DNA of 12,958 nucleotides from an uncultured Clostridium sp. (GCA_900553865.1 USFC01000046.1:1-12958); one strand, 5' to 3'. Counted from the stretch's first letter, positions 1 to 6,932 are shown. Program-made: numbers and translations. Notes: generated by a model from the sequence alone, not told the origin.

Positions 1-66
1 TACCGCTTGGTTTCTTCAAAGGTTTGTTTATTGTTTACTTTTCAATGTACTTTTTTATGTTTTTTT

Positions 67-117
67 GTCCTGCTGAGGACATTTTTTATTCTAGCATATT
101 TTGATGATTAATGTCAA
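67..117 (-). promoter_or_regulatory. Downstream tandem extended -10 promoter (P1) with hairpin
   Basis: On the minus strand there is a perfect -35 TTGACA (112-117), an 18-nt spacer and an extended -10 TGCTAGAAT (hexamer 88-93). A 5-bp hairpin GTCCT-CAGC-AGGAC (67-80) lies just after the expected start site. No start codon with a ribosome binding site follows before the window edge, which supports a stable-RNA target. On the plus strand the hairpin is followed by a T-run and could stop antisense transcripts. Confidence 0.7.
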
Positions 118-253
118 CACTTTTTTGAAATTTTTTAAATATTTTTTTACTAATTTCTTCTTTTGCTTCTAGTTTAAATATTTGGGCAAAAAATAAAAAA
201 AGTGATGTACAAACTTATGCTTTTTTTCGGCCTCTTTCCAAAGGCTGATACAT

Positions 254-282
254 ATACTAACACCTTTTATTTTGTTTGTCAA
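254..282 (-). promoter_or_regulatory. Upstream tandem sigma-A promoter (P2)
   Basis: On the minus strand a perfect -35 TTGACA (277-282) is separated by 17 nt from -10 TAGTAT (254-259). A run of A residues lies upstream of the -35 and could act as an UP element. A 6-bp hairpin with a GGAA loop (GCCTTT/AGAGGC, 230-245) begins within about 10 nt downstream of the -10. Confidence 0.65.
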
Positions 283-361
283 CACTTTTTTTAATTTTTC
301 TTTATTTATTTTTTTTTTGGCATTTTTATGTATTTAACCAATGCTATTTTATCCCATTTAA

Positions 362-1354
362 TTAGCTTATACTGCTTTTTGAAAATATAATGTAGTTTAC
401 CGTTGCACCATTTCTAAAATAATAATTTGGTATATATACTGATACACTATTAGTAGTGTATGTTACTTTTGCCGCTTCTTTATTTCCTTGAGCTGTACTG
501 TAATATACAGTACTTCCTTGTGAATAAATATAACAGTTATATGACAAATTTGCTTCTTGATTAGGAATTACTAATATTCCATAAGGTTCAAATGGTAAGT
601 CTGAAAAAGTGTAAGTACTTCCCCAATTCTGCGTAGACACATAACTTCCCATTTTTACTTTTCTAGTATCTGATGCTGCGTTATAACCATTATTATAGCT
701 TTCATCATACTGTGATTGTGTGTACTTATACCCTGTTGCATTATTTATATCTGCTATTGATGCTTTTATTTCCGGATAGCCTGAACTTGCATTTGTTAAA
801 TATCCACCTTGAGGCATTCTTATATATGCATAATCTCCACTTGCAGCAATTGAAACTGCATCTGTTGTTGCCTCTCTATTTGGCATTGTTCCTGTTAACA
901 ACTTTCCATTTGCATATGCCTTATAGTCTTTTAAGATTTTATCTTCTGTTGCATTAGCTTGTGCTAATTCTTCTTTTAGCTTTTCTAACTCTTCACTTCC
1001 TGCATCTTTGCTTATTACTTCACTATATACTTCTGTTATCCTGTCTACATCTTCTTCATATACTTCTGCTACTCTTTGTCCACTTTTTAGTCCTGATTTT
1101 TGTCTTATTCCTACTGTTATAAATACTGACATTAGTATTGTTACAAACATCAATACTGTAAATAATACTAATGTTGATATTGCTCCTTTTTCTTGCTTTA
1201 CTGCTTCTTTTATATTTAGCTTTATTTCTTTCTTTTCTTTGTAGTTACTATCTTCAGCGCTTTTCTCTTTTTCTATAAACTTACCTGTGTGTGTGTGTGT
1301 GTGTACAGCCTCAAGGCTTTCAGCTTTTATTTTTCCTTCTTTTTTATTATTCAT
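362..1354 (-). CDS. Pilin-like membrane-anchored surface protein, paralogue A
   Basis: This 330-residue protein is not a family I can name. In order it has: a charged N-terminal extension (1-55) with an HTHTHT run at 18-23; a basic-then-hydrophobic anchor (about 56-83) starting QEKGAISTLVLF, which resembles a prepilin or class III signal but lacks the Glu at +5; a charged, probably coiled stalk (84-135); and a module at about 136-205 containing NGKLLTGTMPNR, a pattern I know from repeats in phage tail-fibre proteins. A Tyr/Asn/Ser-rich C-terminal domain (211-330) follows. The predicted topology is N-in, C-out. Residues 46-210 are about 90% identical to the C-terminal part of the adjacent deoB fusion, after which the two share nothing obvious. 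The ATG is preceded by GAAGGGAAAG. Compared with the paralogue, the N-terminal 45 residues are extra, and the paralogue's start Met aligns with a CTA (Leu) codon here. It is probably cotranscribed with deoB, 69 bp upstream. Adhesin or minor pilin-like display is inference. Confidence 0.75.
   Translation of the reverse strand: MNNKKEGKIKAESLEAVHTHTHTGKFIEKEKSAEDSNYKEKKEIKLNIKEAVKQEKGAISTLVLFTVLMFVTILMSVFITVGIRQKSGLKSGQRVAEVYEEDVDRITEVYSEVISKDAGSEELEKLKEELAQANATEDKILKDYKAYANGKLLTGTMPNREATTDAVSIAASGDYAYIRMPQGGYLTNASSGYPEIKASIADINNATGYKYTQSQYDESYNNGYNAASDTRKVKMGSYVSTQNWGSTYTFSDLPFEPYGILVIPNQEANLSYNCYIYSQGSTVYYSTAQGNKEAAKVTYTTNSVSVYIPNYYFRNGATVNYIIFSKSSIS
725..1219 (-). repeat. Direct repeat copy A: constant anchor/stalk/tail-fibre module
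   Basis: These 495 bases encode 165 residues that align without gaps to the copy at 1697-2191, with 16 residue differences by my count (about 90% identity). Similarity ends abruptly after ATGYK, at 724 here and 1696 in the other copy. This indicates a tandem duplication with exchange of the 3' portion. Confidence 0.85.
1286..1304 (-). repeat. (CA)9 dinucleotide microsatellite inside a coding region
   Basis: A pure TG tract of 19 nt on the plus strand is read as alternating CAC and ACA codons (His-Thr) in the N-terminal extension of paralogue A, before its membrane anchor. Gain or loss of one unit shifts the frame and would prevent synthesis of the anchored protein. It is the only long dinucleotide tract I see inside a gene in this window. 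Confidence 0.85.
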
Positions 1355-1423
1355 TTTTTTCTTTCCCTTCTTCTTGTGTTTAGCATTTTTCTTGTCTTTC
1401 TCTATGCTTTTACTATATTTTTA

Positions 1424-3427
1424 TTAATTTCCTAATACAAATGTGAAAAGTGTATTATTTCCAGTTAGTTTGATTGAAATAGATGTCATATTTGAAATAT
1501 CTACTTCTACTGGTGTAGATATTGTATTAGCTCTAGATATTGAAAGTATTGATACTACACTACCTGAGGTATTTGTTCCTGTTATTGTTGCTTTATCTGT
1601 TGTCGTTCCAGAATAAGTAAATTTGTTAAAATTTTCAACATTAAATGTAGTCGTAGAACCATAATTTGGACTATATCCTGTTTGTGTCCAAGTTAGCTTA
1701 TACCCTGTTGCATTATTTATATCTGCTATTGATGCTTTTATTTCTGGATAACCTGAACTTGCATTTGTTAAATATCCACCTTGTGGAATTCTTATATATG
1801 CATAATCTCCACTTGCTGCAACCGAAACAGCATCTGTTGTTGCCTCTCTATTTGCCATGGTTCCTGTTAATAATTTTCCATTTGCATATGCTTTGTAGTC
1901 TTTTAGTATTTTATCTTCTGTTGCATTAGCTTGTGCTAATTCTTCTTTTAATTTTTCTAGTTCTTCATTTCCCGTGCCTTTGCTTATAACTTCATTATAT
2001 ACTTCATCTGACCTGTCTACATCTTCTTCATATACTTCTGCTACTCTTTGGCTGCTTTTTAACCCTGATTTTTGCCTTACTCCAACTATTATAAACACTG
2101 ACATTAGTATTGTTACAAACATCAATACTGTAAACAACACTAGTGTTGATATTGCTCCTTTTTCTTGTTTTCTCATTTCTTTAATATCCATTTTTCCGTT
2201 TCCTTCTTTCTCTTTTTCTACCAAATCTCTTTTTTTCACATCTTCTATTCCATCAAGAATTTCATTTTTAAAGCTTTCCCCTGTTTCTAATAATGGCATT
2301 TGCAATATATCTAATATTGTTGCCCCTATATCTGCATATGTTTTTCTTGTTCCTATATTTGTGTTTGCTTTTATCTGTTTTCCATATATTATAATTGGAA
2401 TGTATTCTCTTGAGTGGTCTGTACTTGGTGTTGAAGGGTCGTTTCCATGGTCAGCTGTTATTATTAGCATATCTGTTTCTTTCATATTTTCCATTATTTC
2501 AGAAAGCTTACTGTCAAAGTATTCTAAGGCTTTTGCATATCCTTCTATATTATTTCTATGTCCATATAGCATATCGAAATCCACTAAGTTTGTATATATC
2601 AATCCTTCTGTATTTTCTTTTATTTCTTCTATTGTTTTTTCTATTCCGTCTGCATTTCCATTTGTATGAATTGATTTTGTTATTCCTCTTTCTGAAAATA
2701 AATCTCCTATTTTTCCTATTGATATAACTTGTTTTCCATTTTCAGATATAACGTCTAACATTGTTTTTCCAAAGGTGTTTGATTCAAAGTCTTTTCTATT
2801 GTAGGTTCTTGTAAAGTCTTTGGCACAAGTTCCTACAAATGGCCTTGCTATTACTGTTCCTACATTGTATTCTTTTTTATCTAACATTTTTCTTGTTATT
2901 TTACATATTTCATATAATTTTTCTACAGGAATTACATCTTCATGCGCAGCTATTTGAAATACACTGTCTGCTGATGTATATATTATTGGATATCCTGTTT
3001 TTATGTGCTCTTCTCCAAAACGTTTTAATATTTCTGTTCCTGAGCCAACTTCATTGCACAAAATTCCTTTTACTCCCGTTTTTTCAATAAATTCTTCTAT
3101 CATTTCTTTTGGAAATGCCTGTGGATATGTTTTAAATCCCGGATTTGTAATATATCCTGACATTTCCCAATGACCTACTGGACTATTTTTTCCAACTGAT
3201 TTTTCTTGTGCTTTTCCATATGCTCCTATTGGATTTTCCGCCTGGTTTTCTATTCCAATTCCTTCTATATTATATAAGCCTAATTTTTTCATGTTTGGCA
3301 AATCTAATTTTGCATTTTCATATATTCCTTTTAGTGTGTTACTTCCTTCATCTCCATATACCTTGGCATCTGGTGATTCTCCTACTCCAAAGCCATCTAA
3401 TACAATTGTAATTACTCTATTTATCAT
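1424..3427 (-). CDS. deoB: Phosphopentomutase fused in frame to pilin-like surface protein (paralogue B)
   Basis: Residues 1 to about 390 are DeoB, which interconverts (deoxy)ribose 1- and 5-phosphates using two Mn ions in the cytosol. Visible signatures are VLDGFGVGE (D11), GHWEM (86-89), TSADS (D154), DFDMLYGHR (D285, H290), TADHGND (D326, H327) and DHSREY (H338). The position of the phosphorylated Thr (T85 in B. cereus DeoB, from memory) is Ser82 here, in KNSPVGHWE. DeoB normally ends near residue 390; here no stop occurs and a charged linker (KKRDLVEKEKEGNGK) leads to Met413 and a 255-residue pilin-like protein: anchor about 422-448, stalk, NGKLLTGTM module, then a Ser/Thr-rich C-terminus of its own. 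I chose ATG 3427 (MINRVITIVLDGFG) over the ORF start at 3460 because AAAGGAG lies upstream and the DeoB fold begins there. It overlaps the preceding gene by 11 bp, suggesting translational coupling. Either a membrane-tethered enzyme or two proteins from one frame by internal initiation is possible. Confidence 0.85.
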   Translation of the reverse strand: MINRVITIVLDGFGVGESPDAKVYGDEGSNTLKGIYENAKLDLPNMKKLGLYNIEGIGIENQAENPIGAYGKAQEKSVGKNSPVGHWEMSGYITNPGFKTYPQAFPKEMIEEFIEKTGVKGILCNEVGSGTEILKRFGEEHIKTGYPIIYTSADSVFQIAAHEDVIPVEKLYEICKITRKMLDKKEYNVGTVIARPFVGTCAKDFTRTYNRKDFESNTFGKTMLDVISENGKQVISIGKIGDLFSERGITKSIHTNGNADGIEKTIEEIKENTEGLIYTNLVDFDMLYGHRNNIEGYAKALEYFDSKLSEIMENMKETDMLIITADHGNDPSTPSTDHSREYIPIIIYGKQIKANTNIGTRKTYADIGATILDILQMPLLETGESFKNEILDGIEDVKKRDLVEKEKEGNGKMDIKEMRKQEKGAISTLVLFTVLMFVTILMSVFIIVGVRQKSGLKSSQRVAEVYEEDVDRSDEVYNEVISKGTGNEELEKLKEELAQANATEDKILKDYKAYANGKLLTGTMANREATTDAVSVAASGDYAYIRIPQGGYLTNASSGYPEIKASIADINNATGYKLTWTQTGYSPNYGSTTTFNVENFNKFTYSGTTTDKATITGTNTSGSVVSILSISRANTISTPVEVDISNMTSISIKLTGNNTLFTFVLGN
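1697..2191 (-). repeat. Direct repeat copy B: constant anchor/stalk/tail-fibre module
   Basis: This is the second copy of the module described at 725-1219. It is fused in frame to the 3' end of deoB and begins with an ATG (2189-2191), which corresponds to a CTA codon in copy A. Confidence 0.85.
2189..2205 (-). promoter_or_regulatory. Possible internal ribosome binding site and start for paralogue B
   Basis: On the minus strand AAGGAAACGG is followed by ATG at 2191-2189 with about 10 nt between GG and ATG. Starting here would give a free-standing 255-residue pilin-like protein (MDIKEMRKQEKG...), much like the paralogue but without the extra N-terminus. The site lies inside the deoB reading frame, so the fusion and the short form could both be made. 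Confidence 0.45.
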
Positions 3428-5720
3428 GTGTTTTACTCCTTTCTTCCATATCATATTCATAAACTTGTATTGTCTTTATTTCATTTTGAAATTCATTTTG
3501 TAAAAAGTTTACATTAAAGTCTTTTCTTGAAACTAATTTGAATTCATATTTTTGCATATCAAATAATATCTGAGTGCTTAAATCCATTCCCATTGGTAAA
3601 GTTTCATTTAAATTGTCGTAAAACATTATGTTTGTATAAAATAGTGCATTCATTCCTTCTTTTATATTTATTCTATTTAATATTAGTAATTCTCCATTAA
3701 TGTTTTTTATCTCATTTTTTGGATTCAAATCTAGTATAGTCCATTTTTCTTTTTCTATTGTTTTTGCATCTAATTTATATGCTGAAAAATCATATGGAGC
3801 TTTTATTTTTTTATACGCATCTTCCAAAATTTGTTTATAATGGTTGATGTTATCTTCGTAAGTATCTACTGAAGTTTCTAAATGTATGTCTAATATTTTG
3901 TTTTCATCTTTTATTATTTCTCTGTGCTTATGATTCTTTAAAACTTTTATTTTGGTTTTATCTTCTACTACATTTCCAAATATGTCAAAGTCTTTTTTTT
4001 CTATTTGTTCATATTGTTCCTCATATTTTTGTTGTTTATTCTCTAATATTTCTTGTATTTGCTTTTCATCTTTTTTTAATAGTTTTGCCTTTGAAAGTAA
4101 ATTAAAGGTTTCTATATCTTGGTAAATTGCAAATGCCGCATCTGTTTCCTTTTGTGATAGTGCTTTTCTTTGCTTTTTATCCATTTTCTCGCCCAATTCT
4201 TCTAAGTCATCTTCATATGAAAAGGATTTTTTTATTTTTACATGATTTTCTGTTTTCTCTTCTTCTTCCGCTTCTTGCAATAAACTTACTTCATCTTTAT
4301 TGGTATATTTCCAAAAATCAAATATACTTTTTTTATGGCTTTCTATTTCGTTGATATATAAAGTTGCATTTTTTATTTTATTTTCTAAGTTTGCTTTTTT
4401 TATTTCTAAGGCTTTTATATCCATTTTTTTGTTTTTGGCTTCTTTTTCTTTTTTCTCTAAGGCTTTACCTACTTTTATTAAATCTTCTATTGTATATAAT
4501 TTCTTTTCTTCTAATACAAATTGCTTTGGAATTGCTATTTCTTGCCTTTTTTCTGGTTCTTCTTTTATTAATTCTTTTTTTACTTTCTTTTTCTTGGTTT
4601 TAAAGAAGTATGAAACTCTTCCTAATAAAGTTTTTTTGCATTCCAAGAAAGTTACTATTTGTCTTTCTTTTGCTAAATATTCAATATTTTGCTTTTGTAT
4701 TGATTCTTTTATTAATTCATATCTTTCTAAGTCTATTAAATTTTGTCTTTCTAATTCATGTATTTTCGCTACTTTGTTTATTATTTGATTTTTTATAAAT
4801 TCTGTTAATGTTTCGTATTTTATTTGGTTATGGTTATAATAAAAGTTTAATTTTCCATTTTCATCTATTGCTGTTTTGAATTTGTATTCTTGTTCCATGT
4901 TTGATTGTATTATAAATAATGCTTTTATTAGTTTAAATTCTTTTGACGCTTCTTCTTTGTTATCTATCACTGTTTTATATATTGTATTTATTTTTTCATA
5001 TACTGGTGTTTGACCAACTATTTGTATATTTGTTTTTCCTTTTTTGTCTTTTAGCTCATATATTGTTGGCCAATTTCCTGTAAAATACCATAAGTAATTT
5101 TCCAAATCTGCATATTCTGAACGTTTTAAAAAGTCGTATTCTATCTCTTTATTACTTATTGGCACATATATATATTCTGTCTTTTTTTTGCTTTTTTGCA
5201 ATTCTATTTTTTTCTTTATTAAATAAAATAATGTTTCTACTTCTTGTTCTTCTGTTGGAAACATCATAAAATATTTTTCTTCTGCTTCTGAATAATATAT
5301 ATCCCAAACAAAATTGTCTTTATATTTTATTTCAAAAGGTACCTGTTTTTGGAATTGCTTTTGCCTTTGTTCTAATGCTTTTAGCGCATCTAAATCTAGT
5401 TTTTTTACTAGCTCTATAAATTGAAAATATTCTTCTATTTTATCTTCATTATCTGCACATAAAAATTCTTCTATTGGTCTTGCTAGTTTATATTTTGTTT
5501 CTGTTTTTTCCATTCTTGTGGTTTTTGTTAAGTATATTTCTATATCTTTTACATCTACAAATTGGTAAACTTTATATGAGGTATTATCATAATCTTTTGG
5601 ATTTTTATATTTTACTTTTTTTTCAATTTTTAATACTTCTGGAACATTTTCTATATCTATTTTTAATTGTTTTAATTTTTCTAATATGATTTTTTGTTCT
5701 TCTTTTGTCGCTTTACCCAC
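3417..5720 (-). CDS. Large charged coiled-coil protein of unknown function
   Basis: I do not recognise this 767-residue protein. It is very rich in Lys and Glu, has no signal peptide or membrane segment, and is predicted cytosolic. Residues 1-125 are largely helical and charged. Around 125-330 there is a more ordered region with aromatic-rich strands (FVWDIYYSEAEEKYFMMFP, ENYLWYFTGNWPTIYEL). A basic cluster (TKKKKVKKE) lies at 375-383, a strong coiled coil spans about 405-465, and an acidic stretch is at 480-512. The last ~120 residues look globular. I see no P-loop or nuclease motif. The start is GTG (5720), with AAAGGAG 11 nt upstream and a -10 element shortly before. Its stop lies inside the start region of deoB (11-bp overlap), so it heads the operon that continues into deoB and the surface proteins. 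Confidence 0.75.
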   Translation of the reverse strand: MGKATKEEQKIILEKLKQLKIDIENVPEVLKIEKKVKYKNPKDYDNTSYKVYQFVDVKDIEIYLTKTTRMEKTETKYKLARPIEEFLCADNEDKIEEYFQFIELVKKLDLDALKALEQRQKQFQKQVPFEIKYKDNFVWDIYYSEAEEKYFMMFPTEEQEVETLFYLIKKKIELQKSKKKTEYIYVPISNKEIEYDFLKRSEYADLENYLWYFTGNWPTIYELKDKKGKTNIQIVGQTPVYEKINTIYKTVIDNKEEASKEFKLIKALFIIQSNMEQEYKFKTAIDENGKLNFYYNHNQIKYETLTEFIKNQIINKVAKIHELERQNLIDLERYELIKESIQKQNIEYLAKERQIVTFLECKKTLLGRVSYFFKTKKKKVKKELIKEEPEKRQEIAIPKQFVLEEKKLYTIEDLIKVGKALEKKEKEAKNKKMDIKALEIKKANLENKIKNATLYINEIESHKKSIFDFWKYTNKDEVSLLQEAEEEEKTENHVKIKKSFSYEDDLEELGEKMDKKQRKALSQKETDAAFAIYQDIETFNLLSKAKLLKKDEKQIQEILENKQQKYEEQYEQIEKKDFDIFGNVVEDKTKIKVLKNHKHREIIKDENKILDIHLETSVDTYEDNINHYKQILEDAYKKIKAPYDFSAYKLDAKTIEKEKWTILDLNPKNEIKNINGELLILNRINIKEGMNALFYTNIMFYDNLNETLPMGMDLSTQILFDMQKYEFKLVSRKDFNVNFLQNEFQNEIKTIQVYEYDMEERSKTHDK

Positions 5721-5752
5721 TTACTTTACTGCTCCTTTTATATTTTTTTATT

Positions 5753-5761
5753 AGTATATCA
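5753..5761 (-). promoter_or_regulatory. Extended -10 promoter element
   Basis: On the minus strand TGATATACT (extended -10, TGnTATACT) lies about 33 bp before the GTG start at 5720, directly after the bidirectional terminator. No good -35 is seen at 16-18 nt. It probably drives the 767-residue gene, deoB and the surface proteins. Confidence 0.4.
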
Positions 5762-5772
5762 TAACCATATAA

Positions 5773-5800
5773 AAAAAGGAAGATTAAAAACTTCCTTTTT
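5773..5800. terminator. Bidirectional intrinsic terminator
   Basis: A perfect 10-bp stem AAAAAGGAAG/CTTCCTTTTT with an 8-nt loop carries T-runs on both sides. On the minus strand it lies 11 nt after the stop of the 87-residue gene and ends that unit, separating it from the 767-residue gene operon. Confidence 0.85.
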
Positions 5801-5811
5801 TATATTTTATA

Positions 5812-6075
5812 TTATAATGTAATATCTATTTTTTGTAACCAAAAATCTTTTGTACTTTGCCATGTTATTTCATGTAATAGCACGTTTTTAACATCTTCGC
5901 CTGTAATGTCTTGATGCCAAAAATCATGAACTTCTTGAAATACTTTTTCTTGCTTTGGTGTTAATTCTAATTTAATTTCATAAAATAAAACGTTTTTAAT
6001 TTTTGTCCATGCATCTACTTTTCTTGGTAATGTTTTTCCCATAGGTTCTGCACTGTTTACTTTATTTTCGTCCAT
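5812..6075 (-). CDS. Small protein of unknown function with internal repeat
   Basis: This is an 87-residue protein. I use ATG 6075 (MDENKVNSAEPMG) because AAAGGAGG lies 10 nt before it; the upstream ATG at 6111 would place this binding site inside the gene. It has no signal or membrane segment. Two related segments are visible: KNVLFYEIKLELT...DFWHQDI and KNVLLHEITWQSTKDFWLQKI, sharing KNVL(F/L)xEI and DFWxQ(K/D)I. The second half is therefore probably a shortened copy of the first. It is acidic, tryptophan-rich and mostly helical in appearance. It follows spoVT, but its own promoter-like sequence and the terminator just after it suggest a separate unit. I cannot assign a function. Confidence 0.7.
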   Translation of the reverse strand: MDENKVNSAEPMGKTLPRKVDAWTKIKNVLFYEIKLELTPKQEKVFQEVHDFWHQDITGEDVKNVLLHEITWQSTKDFWLQKIDITL

Positions 6076-6122
6076 ATCTATATTTCCTCCTTTGTATTTT
6101 TTCAATATCAACTATCACTATT

Positions 6123-6151
6123 TTTATACTACACTTTGACTACAAAATCAA
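6123..6151 (-). promoter_or_regulatory. Sigma-A-like promoter for the 87-residue gene
   Basis: On the minus strand -35 TTGATT (6146-6151), a 17-nt spacer and -10 TATAAA (6123-6128) lie about 50 bp before the chosen start at 6075. Confidence 0.5.
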
Positions 6152-6208
6152 TAGATTTTTGTTTTTGTAACACAAATGTTATATTTGTAATATTTCTGTA
6201 ATTTTGCT

Positions 6209-6763
6209 TTATACTTCCATTTGTGAACCTAAAAATCCTGCTGCTGATTGTGCTACCTTTTTTTCTATATCTGTCATTTTTGTATTACTATCTTTAGAAA
6301 TTAGAATTACGCTACCTATAGAATCTCCATCTGATATAATAGGGTAAACTACTTGTGAATTTTTTATTCTTTCTAAACTATCTGTTTTTGTAATTGGAAT
6401 TGATTTATCATTATTTTCTTTACTTAAATATATTTCTTTTTCGTCTATTATTTTTTCCAAGTCTTTACTTATTCCCTGCTCTAAAAATTCTTTTTTAGAG
6501 CCACCAGACACTGCAATTACGGTATCTTTATCTGTTATGCATGCAATATGACCCGTTGTTTTAGCTAATGTTTCTGCATATTCTGTTGCAAATTCTGAAA
6601 GTTCCCCTATTGGCGAATATTTTTTTAATATTACTTGTCCTTCCCTATCTGTAAATATTTCTAATGGGTCTCCTTCTTTTATTCTTAATGTTTTTCGTAT
6701 TTCTTTTGGAATGACTATTCTTCCTAGGTCGTCTATTCTTCTTACAACACCTGTTGCTTTCAT
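6209..6763 (-). CDS. spoVT: Stage V sporulation protein T, AbrB-family transcription regulator
   Basis: At 184 residues it matches the length of SpoVT. Residues 1-50 form the AbrB/SpoVT swapped-hairpin DNA-binding domain (MKATGVVRRIDDLGRIVIP, then KEIRKTLRIKEGDPLEIF). Residues about 56-180 match the C-terminal GAF-like domain (CITDKDTVIAVSGGSKKEFL, then VVYPIISDGDSIGSVILIS). In Bacillus subtilis SpoVT is a tetrameric forespore regulator that modulates sigma-G-dependent genes; it suggests this organism forms spores or descends from a spore-former. The start is secure: AAGGAGGAG lies 6 nt before ATG 6763. It stands apart from the KAP gene, separated by a terminator. I did not see a convincing sigma-G promoter. 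Confidence 0.95.
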   Translation of the reverse strand: MKATGVVRRIDDLGRIVIPKEIRKTLRIKEGDPLEIFTDREGQVILKKYSPIGELSEFATEYAETLAKTTGHIACITDKDTVIAVSGGSKKEFLEQGISKDLEKIIDEKEIYLSKENNDKSIPITKTDSLERIKNSQVVYPIISDGDSIGSVILISKDSNTKMTDIEKKVAQSAAGFLGSQMEV

Positions 6764-6828
6764 ATTCTCCTCCTTTTTATTTTCTTAACTTTTTTATTTA
6801 TACTGTTATTGTTTCTAAAAAAGGAAAA

Positions 6829-6857
6829 ATTATACGAAATTTTTTATAGATTTTAAA
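6829..6857 (-). promoter_or_regulatory. Weak candidate promoter for spoVT
   Basis: On the minus strand a perfect -10 TATAAT (6829-6834) is preceded by TTTAAA (6852-6857) at 17 nt, a poor -35. In B. subtilis spoVT is transcribed by sigma-G, and the surrounding CGTATAAT is only loosely like that -10. Either reading is tentative. Confidence 0.3.
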
Positions 6858-6887
6858 ACTGTTTTTCTGCTCCGTCCCCAAAAATAG

Positions 6888-6924
6888 TAAAAAAAGCAGC
6901 CAATAATTTTTAGATTAATGGCTG
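6888..6924 (-). terminator. Intrinsic terminator after the KAP NTPase gene
   Basis: On the minus strand CAGCCATTAAT (6914-6924) pairs with ATTATTGGCTG (6897-6907) with one mismatch, followed by CTTTTTTTAC. It begins 8 nt after the stop codon at 6933. The plus strand also has a T-rich tail. Confidence 0.8.
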
Positions 6925-6932
6925 TTTATTTT

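Larger units (their letters stand above)
1..361 (-). other. Gene-free leader/promoter region, probably upstream of an rRNA operon
   Basis: I find no credible reading frame in this AT-rich stretch. Read on the minus strand it holds two tandem promoters (listed separately), each preceded by the same 15-nt block AAAAAAGTGTTGACA and each followed by a small hairpin. The last ~50 nt before the window edge include ACATTGAAAAGTAAACAATA and CCTTTGAAGAAACC, which resemble leaders found just upstream of 16S rRNA in Clostridia. Tandem strong promoters with A-tract upstream elements and no start codon fit an rRNA (or other stable RNA) operon beginning off the left edge. No rRNA sequence is visible, so this is inference. 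I see no intrinsic terminator between the stop codon at 362 and the first promoter. Confidence 0.6.

Noticed and set aside
6172..6189. Inverted repeat ACAAAT-ATAAC-ATTTGT between spoVT and the small gene
   Set aside because: The stem is 6 bp of AT-rich sequence without a T-run; such repeats are expected by chance at this base composition.
6860..6890. GGGGACGGAGC-type sequence before the spoVT promoter, recalling ends of small mobile repeats in Clostridia
   Set aside because: Only one short arm is present, with no inverted partner, no target duplication and no transposase.
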